Shown in pieces: positions 21,928 to 33,042 of a DNA stretch of 64,000 nucleotides. The notes under the pieces were generated by a model that did not search any database, was not told where the DNA came from, and saw nothing but the letters and a program-made list of their open reading frames with translations. The first letter of the stretch is position 1. Each line of letters starts with the position of its first letter. Source of the stretch: Nannochloropsis salina CCMP1776 (taxonomy: Eukaryota; Sar; Eustigmatophyceae; Eustigmatales; Monodopsidaceae); contig SDOX01000008.1 in the NCBI GenBank assembly GCA_004565275.1, forward strand, positions 93,327-157,326. The letters are read 5' to 3'. Made by a program: the position numbers and the translations under genes.

Positions 21928-23037
21928 ATGAGCGCCTTCAGGCCCCGTCTTGCTCGCTCCTTCCTCCCACCTCTCGTCCTCCTGGGCCTCGGCACTGGCG
22001 CTGCTTCACTGCTTTCTCCTTCCCCCACATCCGCGTCCTCCAACCTCTCGTCGCTGGAGGACGACGCGGTGCCCCCCTCCCTCTCCTCCTCTCCCCGGCG
22101 CCGCCAGCACGACCAAGCCTGTGCTCACCTGCTTCAACACCTTTCGCGCTTCAAGGCCCCTCCCTCCTTCGCTTCCTCCTCCCCGTCCTCCTCCCGCCGT
22201 CGCCGTCGTGGTGGTGCCGCTACGACCCGCCGTTACCTGCAGCAGACCCTCCCTCCTTCCCGGGAGCGGGCAGGTGGGAGGGAGGTTCTTAGGGCGGTGG
22301 AATGTCGAGACGCCTTGGGCCGCTCCGCCCTAGCGGTCGCGGCCATGCAGGGCGACGAGGAGAGCGTGCAGGTGCTGATAGAGGACGGGTACCAGGTCGG
22401 GGCGGAGGACGTGCACCGACTCACCCCTCTCTCGTACGCGGCCTGGAAGGGGCATGCGGCTGTGGTGGAGCTCCTGCTGGAGGGAGGCGCAGACGGCGGG
22501 CATTTCGACGACTTCGGGGTAACGCCGCTCCACAAGGCAGCGGCCTTCGGGCACCCCCGTGTGGTGAGCATGCTCTTGCGGGGGAGGGTTCGGGAGGGAT
22601 GTGAAGGGGAAGCGCCCCTGGAGGCGGACCTGTCGACGGGTCCGGTCCTGGCGCCTCCGCACTACGAGGCCCAGAGCCTCCACCAGACGCCGCTTCATCT
22701 TGCCCTCCGCCCCTCTCCAGCCCTCGACTCTGCCGTCCGCCAAGAGCTTGTATTGACCCTGCTGGCGCACGGGGCCTCTGTGAGCGCGCAGGACCTAAAT
22801 GGGGACACCGCCTTGCACGCCGCTGCGCGACTCGGGGAGGCGCCGCTCTTGTGGCTGCTGCTGGTTGGGGCAACGGAGGAAGGGCAAGACAGGGAAGGGA
22901 GGAGCGTGGAAAGAGGAGCAGAAAGGAAGAAAGCGTGGAGGATCACAAATGCGAAGGGAGAGACGCCTGTCGAGTGCTTGGCCTGGTGGAAGCTATACCT
23001 AAGCCTTCTGTTTCTGATGGCGGGTGCCTGGGGTTAG
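21928..23037 (+). CDS. Ankyrin-repeat protein
   Basis: From the ATG at 21928 the protein has 369 residues, but the frame stays open upstream through a hydrophobic stretch and the real start may be in an earlier exon. An Arg/Leu/Ser-rich, partly hydrophobic N-terminal part is followed by four or five ankyrin repeats: GRSALAVAAMQGDEESVQVL, then TPLSYAAWKGHAAVVELLL, TPLHKAAAFGHPRVVSMLL, a spaced TPLHLAL, and GDTALHAAARLGEAPLLWLL. A last half repeat (AKGETPVECLAWW) and a hydrophobic end close the chain. Ankyrin repeats bind partner proteins; no enzymatic domain is seen, so the role cannot be named. It lies 340 bp downstream of the hydrolase on the same strand. Confidence 0.8.
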   Translation: MSAFRPRLARSFLPPLVLLGLGTGAASLLSPSPTSASSNLSSLEDDAVPPSLSSSPRRRQHDQACAHLLQHLSRFKAPPSFASSSPSSSRRRRRGGAATTRRYLQQTLPPSRERAGGREVLRAVECRDALGRSALAVAAMQGDEESVQVLIEDGYQVGAEDVHRLTPLSYAAWKGHAAVVELLLEGGADGGHFDDFGVTPLHKAAAFGHPRVVSMLLRGRVREGCEGEAPLEADLSTGPVLAPPHYEAQSLHQTPLHLALRPSPALDSAVRQELVLTLLAHGASVSAQDLNGDTALHAAARLGEAPLLWLLLVGATEEGQDREGRSVERGAERKKAWRITNAKGETPVECLAWWKLYLSLLFLMAGAWG

Positions 23038-23798
23038 TGCACGTAATGTCAAGACTACGACTGGACTTTGGATCGGGTGATATAAGCAAATAAACAAATG
23101 CATCGTGTCGACAGTATCAGAAGGCGTGTGTCTAGGTTGCCAGGCTCACGTGCCTCTCACAGTGATTGTTTCGCGCGTTTCGCCGTGGAAGCGATCTATT
23201 TTAAATGGTGGTCTCATTAAGGTTTACTGCGATTCTCTTTTGGTTGCACTGGCGCGATCGGATCTGCTTTTTTTAAAATTTAAACAGGCTCGCCTGCTCT
23301 CTTTCCCCCCACCTTTACTTTCGACTCGCCTGGCCCACATGTCGACAGAAGACAGCATGCCTGATGGGAACCATTTATACAAGTCGGATTGTACGGCTGC
23401 CCATCAGGTCACTGCTGAAGCAGTTCTCTCAATCCTCCGACAGGGCATATGCTCCGCATCCCTGCACCGCGACGTGGCACCCGCCTGATTCGTTTGGACA
23501 AGGCGGGAAACCAGGCGGGTGGTCTCTCGTCCTTCAAGTGGAGTCCTGTAACGATCCCACAATCCAGAATCTCCTGCAGATCGACTGCGCAACGAACTCT
23601 ACAACACATCTACATATGTATAAACATCCACCCTCCACGTGTGCAAATACCCTGCCTTTCCACCAGCATCCGCGCTATCCCACAGCAAGGAATATCTATC
23701 ATCTGGAAATGTCAGCCCTGTACCCATTGAAGTTCATATCTCCTGCCAACATCCCATCGTTTTCCTCGCATGACAGAGAGCAGCGTCCGCATGGGCTC
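23038..23798. other. Intergenic between convergent genes
   Basis: This lies between the 3' ends of the ankyrin and LRR genes. No family signature, RNA gene or long repeat is seen. Confidence 0.4.
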
Positions 23799-25172
23799 TC
23801 ACAAGACCAGGACTGGGTACCCCCGCTCCTTTTCCCCCCGCCCCTCCCTCTCCCCCGCCCTCGTGGACGCCTGCAGATGGTCTAACGTGCTAGCCCGCCG
23901 CAAGCACGCCGATTTGAGATACAGAGTGTGGATGCGCCGACAGGCACCCTGCCCAAAAGCCTCTGCCAAGGCGCGCATGCCGTGCTCCCCGATGAAGGTG
24001 AAATTCAAATTCAGGACCCGCAGGTCGGCACAGGCGCCGGAAGAGAGGGCGTGCGCGAGCCATCGCGCCCCCACCGTCCCGAACATGTTGCTTTCCAGGC
24101 TTAGCACGGTCAAATGTGGGCAAGCGCCGGACGCAAAAGCACTCAGAAGCTCCTGCAGCCCTTGCCCTCGCACGTCGTTGTTCCGCAAATGCAGCTGGCG
24201 GAGCTGGGTGCAGGCCCCACGCCTGAAAGCCCGGGCGAGATGGGCCGTCCCGCTGGGGCCCAAGACATTTCCGTCCAAGCAGAGCGCCTCCAGCAAGGCA
24301 CAGGGATGGCGCTGCGACAATGACTGGTGCTGGCTGGTCTCGAGAAGGGCCGGGGCGGGGTGCGCGTCTCCGCCATTCCAAGCACGGACGTCGCCGTTGC
24401 CCGCCCCTGACAGCAACAGGGCCAGTTCATTCGCCCCCGCGGCGCCTATTCCATTTGATGCCAGAGACAAGGCCTTGAGGCACTGACCGGTTCCCATTGA
24501 GCTGAAACGCTCCGAGACACGGCCTCCCTCACTGTCTTTCCACCCCAGCCCCCGTAGACTCCTAGAGAAAGCTCGCACACCCTGGTTGCCCAACGCGTTT
24601 CCATCTAGCAGCAGCTCTTCAAGCGTGGGAAAAAGATGCAAGGAAGGCAGCAAGTGCAGCAAGCCCTCAACACGGAGGCCCGCGTGGGACAGAGCAAGGA
24701 CCCGCACTCTAGACAAGGGGGACGGGGAGTGCAGACATCTGATCCGAAGTTGACGCATGGCACCACCCAGACATTCTCCCTTTGAAAACATCAAGGACCG
24801 ACATGAAAGAGACTCAAGTTCGACACAGCGGGAGAGGAAGCGGGCAAGGTGAGAGCCCACGGCACGCGAGGGACACATGCTCTGGCAGCCCTCGCCTTTC
24901 CTGCCCAGATTCTCGTCTTCTTCCCGAATCCGGAGGGTGAGGTGCTGGACCATGGAAAACCCCATATTCAAATGCTCACTGGTGGTTTGTGCCAAGTGGA
25001 TTATATCATGAGTTCCCAAAAAATCACAGACCAACCGCCATCCAACGGGATATGGGAGCCTGGCTAGAGGTATCGGCTGGCAGCGGCTGTCCTTCGCGGC
25101 AGCATCTGCCATACATTGTGGAAATTGTTCGGTCGCCATACAAATTTTAAGTTTGGCAGTCAATAACGACAT
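23799..25172 (-). CDS. Leucine-rich-repeat protein (RNase-inhibitor type) with F-box-like start
   Basis: Intronless, 457 codons from the ATG at 25172. Near residues 36-70 a segment (LPYPVGWRLVCDFLGTHDII) resembles the start of an F-box, though it is weak. From about residue 150 on come LRRs of the Ala/Gly-rich RI/NLRC type: LEELLLDGNALGNQGVRAFS, LKALSLASNGIGAAGANELA, LEALCLDGNVLGPSGTAHLA, LRQLHLRNNDVRGQGLQELL, LTVLSLESNMFGTVGARWLA and LRVLNLNFTFIGEHGMRALA. That makes at least six full repeats of about 28-35 residues, the later ones very regular. Such proteins form curved binding platforms. If the F-box is real this would be a ubiquitin-ligase substrate adaptor, but that is inference only. Confidence 0.82.
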   Translation of the reverse strand: MSLLTAKLKICMATEQFPQCMADAAAKDSRCQPIPLARLPYPVGWRLVCDFLGTHDIIHLAQTTSEHLNMGFSMVQHLTLRIREEDENLGRKGEGCQSMCPSRAVGSHLARFLSRCVELESLSCRSLMFSKGECLGGAMRQLRIRCLHSPSPLSRVRVLALSHAGLRVEGLLHLLPSLHLFPTLEELLLDGNALGNQGVRAFSRSLRGLGWKDSEGGRVSERFSSMGTGQCLKALSLASNGIGAAGANELALLLSGAGNGDVRAWNGGDAHPAPALLETSQHQSLSQRHPCALLEALCLDGNVLGPSGTAHLARAFRRGACTQLRQLHLRNNDVRGQGLQELLSAFASGACPHLTVLSLESNMFGTVGARWLAHALSSGACADLRVLNLNFTFIGEHGMRALAEAFGQGACRRIHTLYLKSACLRRASTLDHLQASTRAGEREGRGEKERGYPVLVL

Positions 25173-26474
25173 AATCTCGCACTCGCATGAGCAATGAGGT
25201 GCCTATGTAAGTGGGTACGTTGAAGGGTAAGCAACTTCACATAGTGTCAACGGTAATAGCATACTACCGAGCGCGGGGACGGAAGAATGTCAAGCGACTG
25301 AAATATGGAAATATAACGAATTTCAAAGAAAGATTGGCATCATTGCCCGCCGGTACCCCTTATTAGAGTGTGAGGTACGGAATACAGGATGAGAGGGACG
25401 CGCATCAGCAGCGAGCCGTTGGACCGCTAAGCCCCTGCTTGCGGGTGGCTTTCAAGGGAAAGCCACTAAGGTCACGCGCACGTGGTGCATAAGGCCTGGC
25501 ATGCCCTTTCAGCAGGTTGTCAAAACCATTCCCGTATTTACCCTGCGGTAGGCAAGCTGGGTCGGTTCCAAAATTGAGCCGTGGTGTTGGACACGAGTAG
25601 CGGCATTTTCCAGCCTGGGAAGATCGAATATCAGAATGAGGAGGCAAACCTGTCTATCTTCATAGCGGCCAAGGTTGATTAAGATCGAGATCTTTTTTGT
25701 TCGAATCGGCGAGCTACTTGAAATCTTAGAAGAAAGGTAGGATTCTTGGTCCGTTTGGTAGCTTGACTTTTTTCCCTGCCAGATGTCAGCACCATTGAGG
25801 CAGTGAGAAGCAGCTGGGAATCGACTGTGGAGTGGAGTTGTACGCGTCAGATCGAAATAGCGCGGATGGTCGTCAACACGACATCTTCTACCCCCCTATG
25901 GTTATTGGAAGTCTGACTCGAGAGATTTTGTGCACTTGTGTTGGTGCACGTTTTTTTAAAAAAAAGAATGAATACTTCGACCGAAGTTCTCTCATATACA
26001 TGTGTATAGAGGCCTCTGCCGGGGGCAGTCCAGGAATATCAATTGAAAGCGGGCTTTGCACGCGGTCTTCCATGGTCTGCTCGCACAAAAGTAAAAGGCC
26101 CCAAACAAATTGTCCCGCTAGATTTTCCTTTGAGTACATGAAAGGTAGGTTACTGTGTATGAACCATAGCCCTAATTCTCACCTTCTAAACTAAAAGTCA
26201 AACAGAGGTCCTTCATTCAACTCGTAAGGGCGAAGGCGATACTTAAGGCATTCGCCAATCTCGAGTGCTTCGAGACTTTCACATAACATGTACGCATCTT
26301 CGACGTCCTTCCTCTTCCTCGCGCCGCCCTTACAACGTCGTGTAGCCAGATTATGGTGTCTCGGGAGATTCTCACTGTAGAAAGCTCATCTGCTCGCAAC
26401 TGGCTACCAACATGTGCGATACCTTTCCCATTGCCTTACACGTTCTTGTCCTTCACATGACTCTACAAGCAATG
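25173..26474. other. Intergenic, no supported gene
   Basis: 1.3 kb upstream of the LRR gene and downstream of the carrier gene. It is AT-richer than its neighbours. A GTTCGAATC string at about 25699 resembles a tRNA B box, but no matching A box or cloverleaf is seen. Short open frames lack signatures. Confidence 0.4.
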
Positions 26475-28047
26475 CTACTCGAGTCGCTTCAATGCCATCA
26501 AGGAATACTCGAAGGTCGTCCACGTGGCTGCACAGGCAGGGAACGCTCGAAGCATGGCTGGCCCCACCCCTTTGTAGAACGCAGCCACGCCTCCTTTGGC
26601 ATAAAGGTCCCGAGCTACCTGCATTCCCGTGATGTGCGCCTCTTGTGCCTGGACGATCGACTTGACCGTGTCCAAGGGGAAGATAGAGAACCAGTAGGCC
26701 GTCCCTGCGCACCCGCCTGCCACGACGAAGGTCGCGGCGTCGCCCTCACGCAGGCCCCGGAATTGCATCAAAGCCTGCTTGATCACCTGATATACCGTGA
26801 AGTAGATTGCGTTCCCAACAATTTCCCTCAGCAGTGTGGGACCTCCGCCCGCGTACAGGGCCCTGACGCCCCTGTCCTGGAAGAGTTGCCGCGCCACTCG
26901 AAGAGGCGTCACGTCCACCTTTTTGCCGTACTCTACTTGGCAGCGAGTCTTAAGCAGATCTACGTAATGGTGTCATCGCGTGGGAGGGCAGGAGGGAGAG
27001 GAAAGGGAGGAATCTTGTCTGAGATCGTTTGCCGGGAAGGAAGCAGCTGAAAGAGAGAGACACCGGAGTTTAGAAACCGAAACGCTAGATCCCAGACACG
27101 AGAGATATTATTCCTCCCATGTGCAATAAGAAACGCATTTGATGCGGCCATCGCTGCGCAAAAGCTTCGGTCCAGACATATCATGTGGACGGCCCTCAGA
27201 CCAATTAACCTGACACCTACCCATTGGCGTCCAAATTGCTGCCTCTGCCACCCCTGTGAAGGCCGAAGCGAGGACAAAGGCTCCACTTAGTGGCTGGGCA
27301 GTATTTGCTTGGAATGCTTGAAGGAAGGCGCCATTCGCACCGAATAACACCGAGTTGCCTAGCGCGGAGCCGAGTACACGAGAAGAAGCCCCCCGATAAA
27401 GAGCCAGGACGCCCTCGTGTTTGATTGTGCTTCGCAACAGCTCCAGTGCGCTCATTTTAGCCACGCCTGATGCCAGGACTGTACCTCCCGCTTGTCCTGC
27501 GGCCGCAGCTTGCATACGAACCTTCAGGGTGTCGAGGGGATGGCCGACGAAGCACTCTGCCACGCCTGAGAGAGTTATGCCACTTTCATTAATCTAGCTC
27601 CAAAATATATTTGCTACCGCCCGTCTCTTGAGTCACGCCATCTTGTTCGAAAGAACTGCCCGCCCTACCCCCCTCACATTTGTAGGGTATTGCGACACAA
27701 GTTCCAAGCCAACATTGTCATGGCTCAAATAAGATATCCTGGCGCGTTCCTTACCACAGGGCACAAATCAGTCAGAGACTACATTTAAGCTCCAGGTGGC
27801 GGATGCTTTAATTGTGACAGTTCATCGTTTGCTGCTTACCTGCAGCTGTGCCCGCGATAAATTTCTTCGCAACAGACCAGAATGCACTTGCAGCGTCGTG
27901 TCCGGATTGAGTCAGCTTTCTTGTGAGAGGAATAGGAGTAGATTTATCGTGGCTACTTGTGGCAAAAACCGCGCGGCCATTGGGGCTGGGAGCCAAGATA
28001 CGGGGGGGGGATCGCGGAAGTGAGCCATGACGGGAGAAACAGGGCAT
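26475..28047 (-). CDS. Mitochondrial carrier family protein (SLC25)
   Basis: Three exons (28047-27840, 27565-27221, 26959-26475) join in frame to 345 residues. A basic, Ser-rich leader precedes the first carrier repeat. The joins restore classic signatures: FIAGTAAGVAECFVGHPLDT crosses the first intron, and TPMDLLKTRCQ the second, where Asp is split between exons. The third repeat has FPLDTVKSIVQAQ. Each repeat has the GxxxG-type and aromatic residues expected of six-helix carriers of the inner mitochondrial membrane. The HPLDTLKVRMQ start and overall pattern resemble carnitine/acylcarnitine and ornithine carriers (SLC25A20/A15/A29 group), but the substrate cannot be fixed by eye. An in-frame ATG at 28134 is an alternative start. 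Confidence 0.92.
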
Positions 28048-29231
28048 CGTGCCTGTTAAAATCCGACATCGAGGAGACACGTGGAGTGATGACTCGCAGC
28101 GAGACACAGTTTCGGCTTTGATATCCCAGCTCATAGCTTGTGCAGGAGTAGCACAGTGTGTGGGGCTAAAAATTCTCACTGAAGAAGAGGGAAACACGGT
28201 TCATTATCTCGCACTCCCTGGGAACATCTTGTCACTGAGCTCCTGCGCAGAAAGCACTAATCTTTTTGTACAGCGACAGGCCTTCACTTGAGTTTTCTTG
28301 CCTTCCATTTGTTGCCCGCTCCAATACCTGTTCTCGCAAGTGGAATCGGGACGTGTGCTGGGTGAGAAGACGTTGAGCCTGAGTCACAGAGCGTTTTAAA
28401 TCCTCAGGCGCCGCGGAAACGGCGTATTCAAACCAAACGGTTTCGTGCCCTCTGTCCCCACCGCCACTCCCCTCCGAGTCCAGAATGCCTCGTCCAATAA
28501 GTGTATACAGAGAATGTGCTTTGATATAGATTTTGTAATTCGATGTGAGTTCCCGAACACAGGGCCACTCCGGCTTTTTCCAAAAAGCACCTCGCGCATA
28601 CACCGGCGGACTCCGCTTCAACGTTCGTCTCTCTTAACGCTTTTGGACACAGGAGAGGGGTGTCGGGAAAGGATAATTTTTCGTGCACTTTTCCTTCCCT
28701 CTATTGGCTGAATCGTGCACCTGCTTGAGGGAACTTGTCATTTGTCGCGCATACACAATAAAGTGCGGCAACAGGTGTAGCGTGCAGAGCACTGTAGGTG
28801 CACTTGCCTGCAATCTGTCCGGAATAGCCTCCACGTCTTCGAGCCACTGGAAGTTTGTCTAGATACGCACGGGTGCTCCCCCCAGACCCAGTTTTATGGA
28901 CTTTATTTGGTCTGATTTTTATGTTGATACATTAAGTTAAGCTCCGACATGCTTTATCATTGTCTATATTGTCCATGATTGCTCACTACGTCTGAGTAGG
29001 AGAACCACATGTTTAACGTATGCACGCCTGGCTACCCTTACGCGCACACAGGGTACAGTACGCACCAGTTACGACTGCAAACCATACGACAGCCCCGTTC
29101 ATCTCACTTGTGACAATGTGCCTCTAGAAGGAGTATCAAGTTGTGAGGTTTGCCCGGAGGCAAGCCTTGTGGCTCGCTCCACGAGAGAAAATTGAACACG
29201 TGAAAAGAACGGACCCAATAAATAGTGAGGG
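28048..29231. other. Divergent intergenic region with weak minus-strand open frames
   Basis: It separates the 5' ends of the carrier and NEK genes. On the minus strand, frames at about 28621-28232 (VWFEYAVSAAPEDLKRSVTQ) and 28850-28680 have coding-like composition and might be exons of an unrecognised gene. I found no clear start or splice chain. Low confidence. Confidence 0.25.
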
Positions 29232-32167
29232 ATGCTTACATCACCCTGTCTCTGTAAGTACATGTCTCAAGAGACAGTCTTTTCAGGTTGACGCCTATAT
29301 AATCCTTGTCCAGCTGGGCCAAATTTTTACCCACTTTCGATCCTTAATTTTTTACCCCCTTCTTTGTCTCTTAATTGCATAATCTGACCCATTTCACAGC
29401 GGATTTTGATGTTTTGGAAACCTTGGGATGCGGATCGTTTTCTACTGTCTTCAAGGCTCGTCCTCGCTGCGGGAAGTCTTTCGACGTTGTGCTGAAAGAG
29501 ACTCGCTCCCTCAGCGCCAGCGCAATTACCCGTGCCAACGTATTGCGGGAAATGGAAATGTTAAAGGCTGCAAGAGGCTGCCCTTACATATCACACTTTC
29601 ATGCCGCATTTCAGGGGAATGACAACCACTACATGATTTTGGAATGCATCTCTGGAGGCGACCTTCTCAAGACTGTACAACAGTGCATGGAGTCGAAGAC
29701 TCCACCGGACGAGGCGACACTTTGGAAATACATTTTCGAGCTGGGGCAAGGACTCATATTTTTGCATCGTAAGGGTATCGTCCACAGGGATGTCAAGTGC
29801 CAGAACATAATGCTGACGGGGAGCGGGCACGTGAAACTGATCGATTTGGGCCTCGCCGCCTCCTTGCAGCCGGGACAAGAATTGACCGAACGCTGTGGAA
29901 CTCCCTTCTACATGGCGATAGAAATGATAAATAAAGATCCTTACGACCACCGGGTGGACGTATGGAGCGCTGGATGTGTCTTTTACATGCTTGCCCAGCT
30001 GCGACCGGCTTTCAATGGAACTACATTGCCGCAGCTCTGTCAGTCTATTCTAAATGACACTCCCCCGCCCCTATGCAGTCGCCGGTATTCCTCAAACTTG
30101 TCGCACTTGATTCTGGGCATGCTGGACAAGCGGCGTGGGTGCAGACCGTGGATGGAGGACGTACTCTCTCATCCGGTCTTTGGCCACTACCCTAACTTTC
30201 CCCCAACGATCTTCAAGCAACCTTTCCAGACGGAAGAGGTGGCGTTGGGCCTGGGCAGCTTGGATTTGACAGGAGATACTGGAACTCTGGTCGAATTGGT
30301 GGCGCGTTCATTGTCGGGAAAAGAGAGGGAGAATGGGGTGCTCGGCCTTGAAAGAGCCGACCACGGGTGTGTAACAGGCGCTGGGTCGGTACTCAGTAGG
30401 TTTGGAGCACCGACCGCGGCCCCATCAGGCGATGCAAACGATGGAGCCGAACGCAGGCCTGGGCCTCATCGTCCATTGATTGCTCGTGAGCCGATGGGAG
30501 AGCAGCAGTGCTCGATCTTGACCACCGAGGAGCTTATGGGCGATCCTCCGCGGGAAGATGGCGGGGAGGACATGCTCCAGGCGTTGGAACCTGTGCTGCC
30601 AGTCTTGGCGTTAGCAGACTCTGAATCTGAGGGGTTCGACTTTGCTCTACCTCCCTTGGGTGATATCTCGGCTCACCAATGCCGGCCAGGACGCGGCCCC
30701 CATTGTGAGGCGGGCTATAGGGCGGCGTCCCCTTCACCTGCTTCGGAGCCACGCTTGGTCAGGCCACAGACATCACAGACAACTTACACTCGGCCCGCGC
30801 GACAACTAATGCAGCAAGGAGCTCCCATCCCCAAGGAGAAAGTGTTAGTGCACCAGACAAGTTCACTTCATGCTTTTGGTTACTCTTCTTCTTCTCCCGC
30901 TTCCGCTCCTCCCATGGGATTGGTGCCAGGCGGCCATAGGACCTTACTGAAGTCTGCATTTTATTCGTCAAAGGAGGTGAATAAGGACTGGCATCCCCCC
31001 TCTCCGCATTCATATATTTCTCCTCTTGCAGTCTCCCCCCCAATGTTGTCTCCCATCCATCCAGACATGATTCGCATCTCTTCGCCGCATGTCCGGAACT
31101 TGCTACACAATAGCAGCAGCAACAGTACTTGTAGCAGTGGCCGCAATGGTTCACCTTCCCAGAAGCGCACATTGATAGAAATTGATGATGGCGGGCCGTC
31201 ATTGCCCCTATCTCAACAATTTAACCAAGGCCACAGCCCTCGTTGCCCCAATAACGCTAGCCGCTGCCCCATGCCTCAGTCTTCAGAGTGCGTCGATTGC
31301 AGCCTTAGCTCAAACGCTAATTATCATGCAGGACACGGTAGTATTTCGTCCATGGTTGGGGAAGGCGTCATATTAGAGCAGGGCCCTGAAGGCCTGAAAA
31401 AAGCTCGACTCATGACAGAGCTTACATTCGAAAGGACGCACTCTTCCCCTGGAAGGCTGATGGAGAATCAATTTATGCTCTTTCCACAAGGCAAGGAGGA
31501 GAAAAAGAAGCCATTGTGTGCAAGATGGGGGGCAGAGGGGCGGAAAACGGCCCAACGGGAGCGAAGACAGCGAATCATGGAGGAGCACAGTGAACTTGAG
31601 GAACGACAGGAGGGTCTGCAGCCGTTGCATTGCGCTGGAGCATTGAAAGAGAAAGTTGATATACGGAGCGTTTTGGCACCGGCGAAGCCCATCGCCGTAG
31701 ATGTTTGCTTGAGCAACAACAGTTTAGCTTCATCCCCATCGACCGCCTCGATCCACCCGTCGTCTATCCTCTTCAACCCTGTAAGCGATGGGTCTGGGAG
31801 CACTGCGACTGGATGCGAAATTAAAGACGACTTAGTTCAAGAGAGATATTCTTGTTCTCTCTCTGCTTTGCCAACTAGTATGAGCTCCAAGGAAATAAGC
31901 TCGCATGATGTTAATAGCGCAAACAGTATTTCTCATGCGCAAGCGCTTGCACAACAACAAATTAGCCTCAATGAGTTTATACCACGAAAAATTTGGGCTG
32001 TGGGTACAGCGGGATCCTTGCCGGGAAGTCGAGGGCGTCAGAGGTGGGAGATAAGGGTATCAACGAGTGGAGAGCTTGATGGGCAAGACAAGGGTGGATA
32101 TAGCAAAGAGGGTAGAAAATGTCATCGTCGTGGTATGCCTATTACACCTAGTGTGTCACTTCGCTGA
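29232..32167 (+). CDS. NEK-type (NIMA-related) protein kinase with long C-terminal tail
   Basis: A 22-base first exon (29232-29253; MLTSPCL plus one base) ends at a strong GTAAGTACATG donor. It joins the acceptor at 29399 in frame to give SDFDVLETLGCGSFSTVFKA, and a 929-residue protein. The kinase (residues about 9-285) has the Gly loop, Lys40 (VVLKE), HRDVKCQN (from about 136), DLG in place of DFG (about 156) and CGTPFYMAIE in place of APE. This order and the DLG variant occur in NEK-family kinases, which act in mitosis, centrosomes and cilia. The other 640 residues are Ser/Pro-rich and mostly disordered, with a basic coiled stretch near 31490-31620 (KKPLCARWGAEGRKTAQRER). All catalytic residues are kept, so it is likely active. 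The NEK subtype is not determined. Confidence 0.87.
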
Positions 32168-33042
32168 ACAAAGGAGGGAAAAGGGTGAGAGATCAGACAG
32201 GAACATGGCTCCCTGGGCGAAAGATGCGCCACGGGTAGCGATGGAAAAGGTATGACAATAGCGAAGTGCCTAGCGTAGTGTCGCGCGGAGGGTTCACCAA
32301 TATTCTGGGATGAAGGTATTGATACGCTAAGGCGCCACATACAATGAGGTCCTCTGTTTTGTATGTTTAGGGATGAAGAGAATGCCAACCTGCGGGATGA
32401 TAGTTCTACGTCTTCATAACCAAGGGGCATGTCCGTGATTTGTCCTTTTCGTTTATGTACATTTTAATTCATATTTAGAGCGTGAGGTTAGGGTATGCAT
32501 TTGTGCTGCAAACATTTCGCTGCGGTCATATTGGATGATGAATCAAGGGTTCTTCGAAGCTTCTTAAAACTTTCTTGCAAGCAGATCCTGCAAAGCCGGA
32601 TAGTTGGAGGCGATACCATCAATTGAAAGAAAACGAGTCAATGCCTGCATCACAAGCATGAAAATTAGGTACAAGAGATTTCAAGACACATATCAAAATG
32701 GTTTGATTGCTTTCCGTGCCTTGCATTTAAACTTGTTAATACACGTTGGAATGATTTGCTTTTTTTTTCAGGTGTCAGTCAATAATACACGTACGGATAA
32801 TTGATCGAACAGATTCAGCAATGAGTAATAAGCAGATCCGTAAGCCACGTAAGCGAACTCTTTTGACATTTTTCTTTACACCATGTCCTTCACATCATTC
32901 ATCTTATTTATAAGTCATTTGCAATGTCTCAAAAAACCAGAAAACTTGCTCCTTCTATCATCCCCTGCCTTATAATCCTTCGCGAATACAGGGCTTTACA
33001 ATCCGTACGATAAACTTCCTGCGACTGGTACTCCAGACATAT
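32168..33042. other. Intergenic between convergent genes
   Basis: 875 bp between the 3' ends of the NEK and SPATA20-like genes, AT-rich, with no gene-like signal. Confidence 0.4.

Noticed and set aside
25690-25720. tRNA B-box-like string GTTCGAATC
   Set aside because: No A box at the right distance and no acceptor or anticodon stem could be paired.
28232-28850. Possible minus-strand gene between the carrier and NEK genes
   Set aside because: Composition looks partly coding, but no ATG-initiated chain or splice pattern could be supported and no family was recognised; left as an intergenic note.
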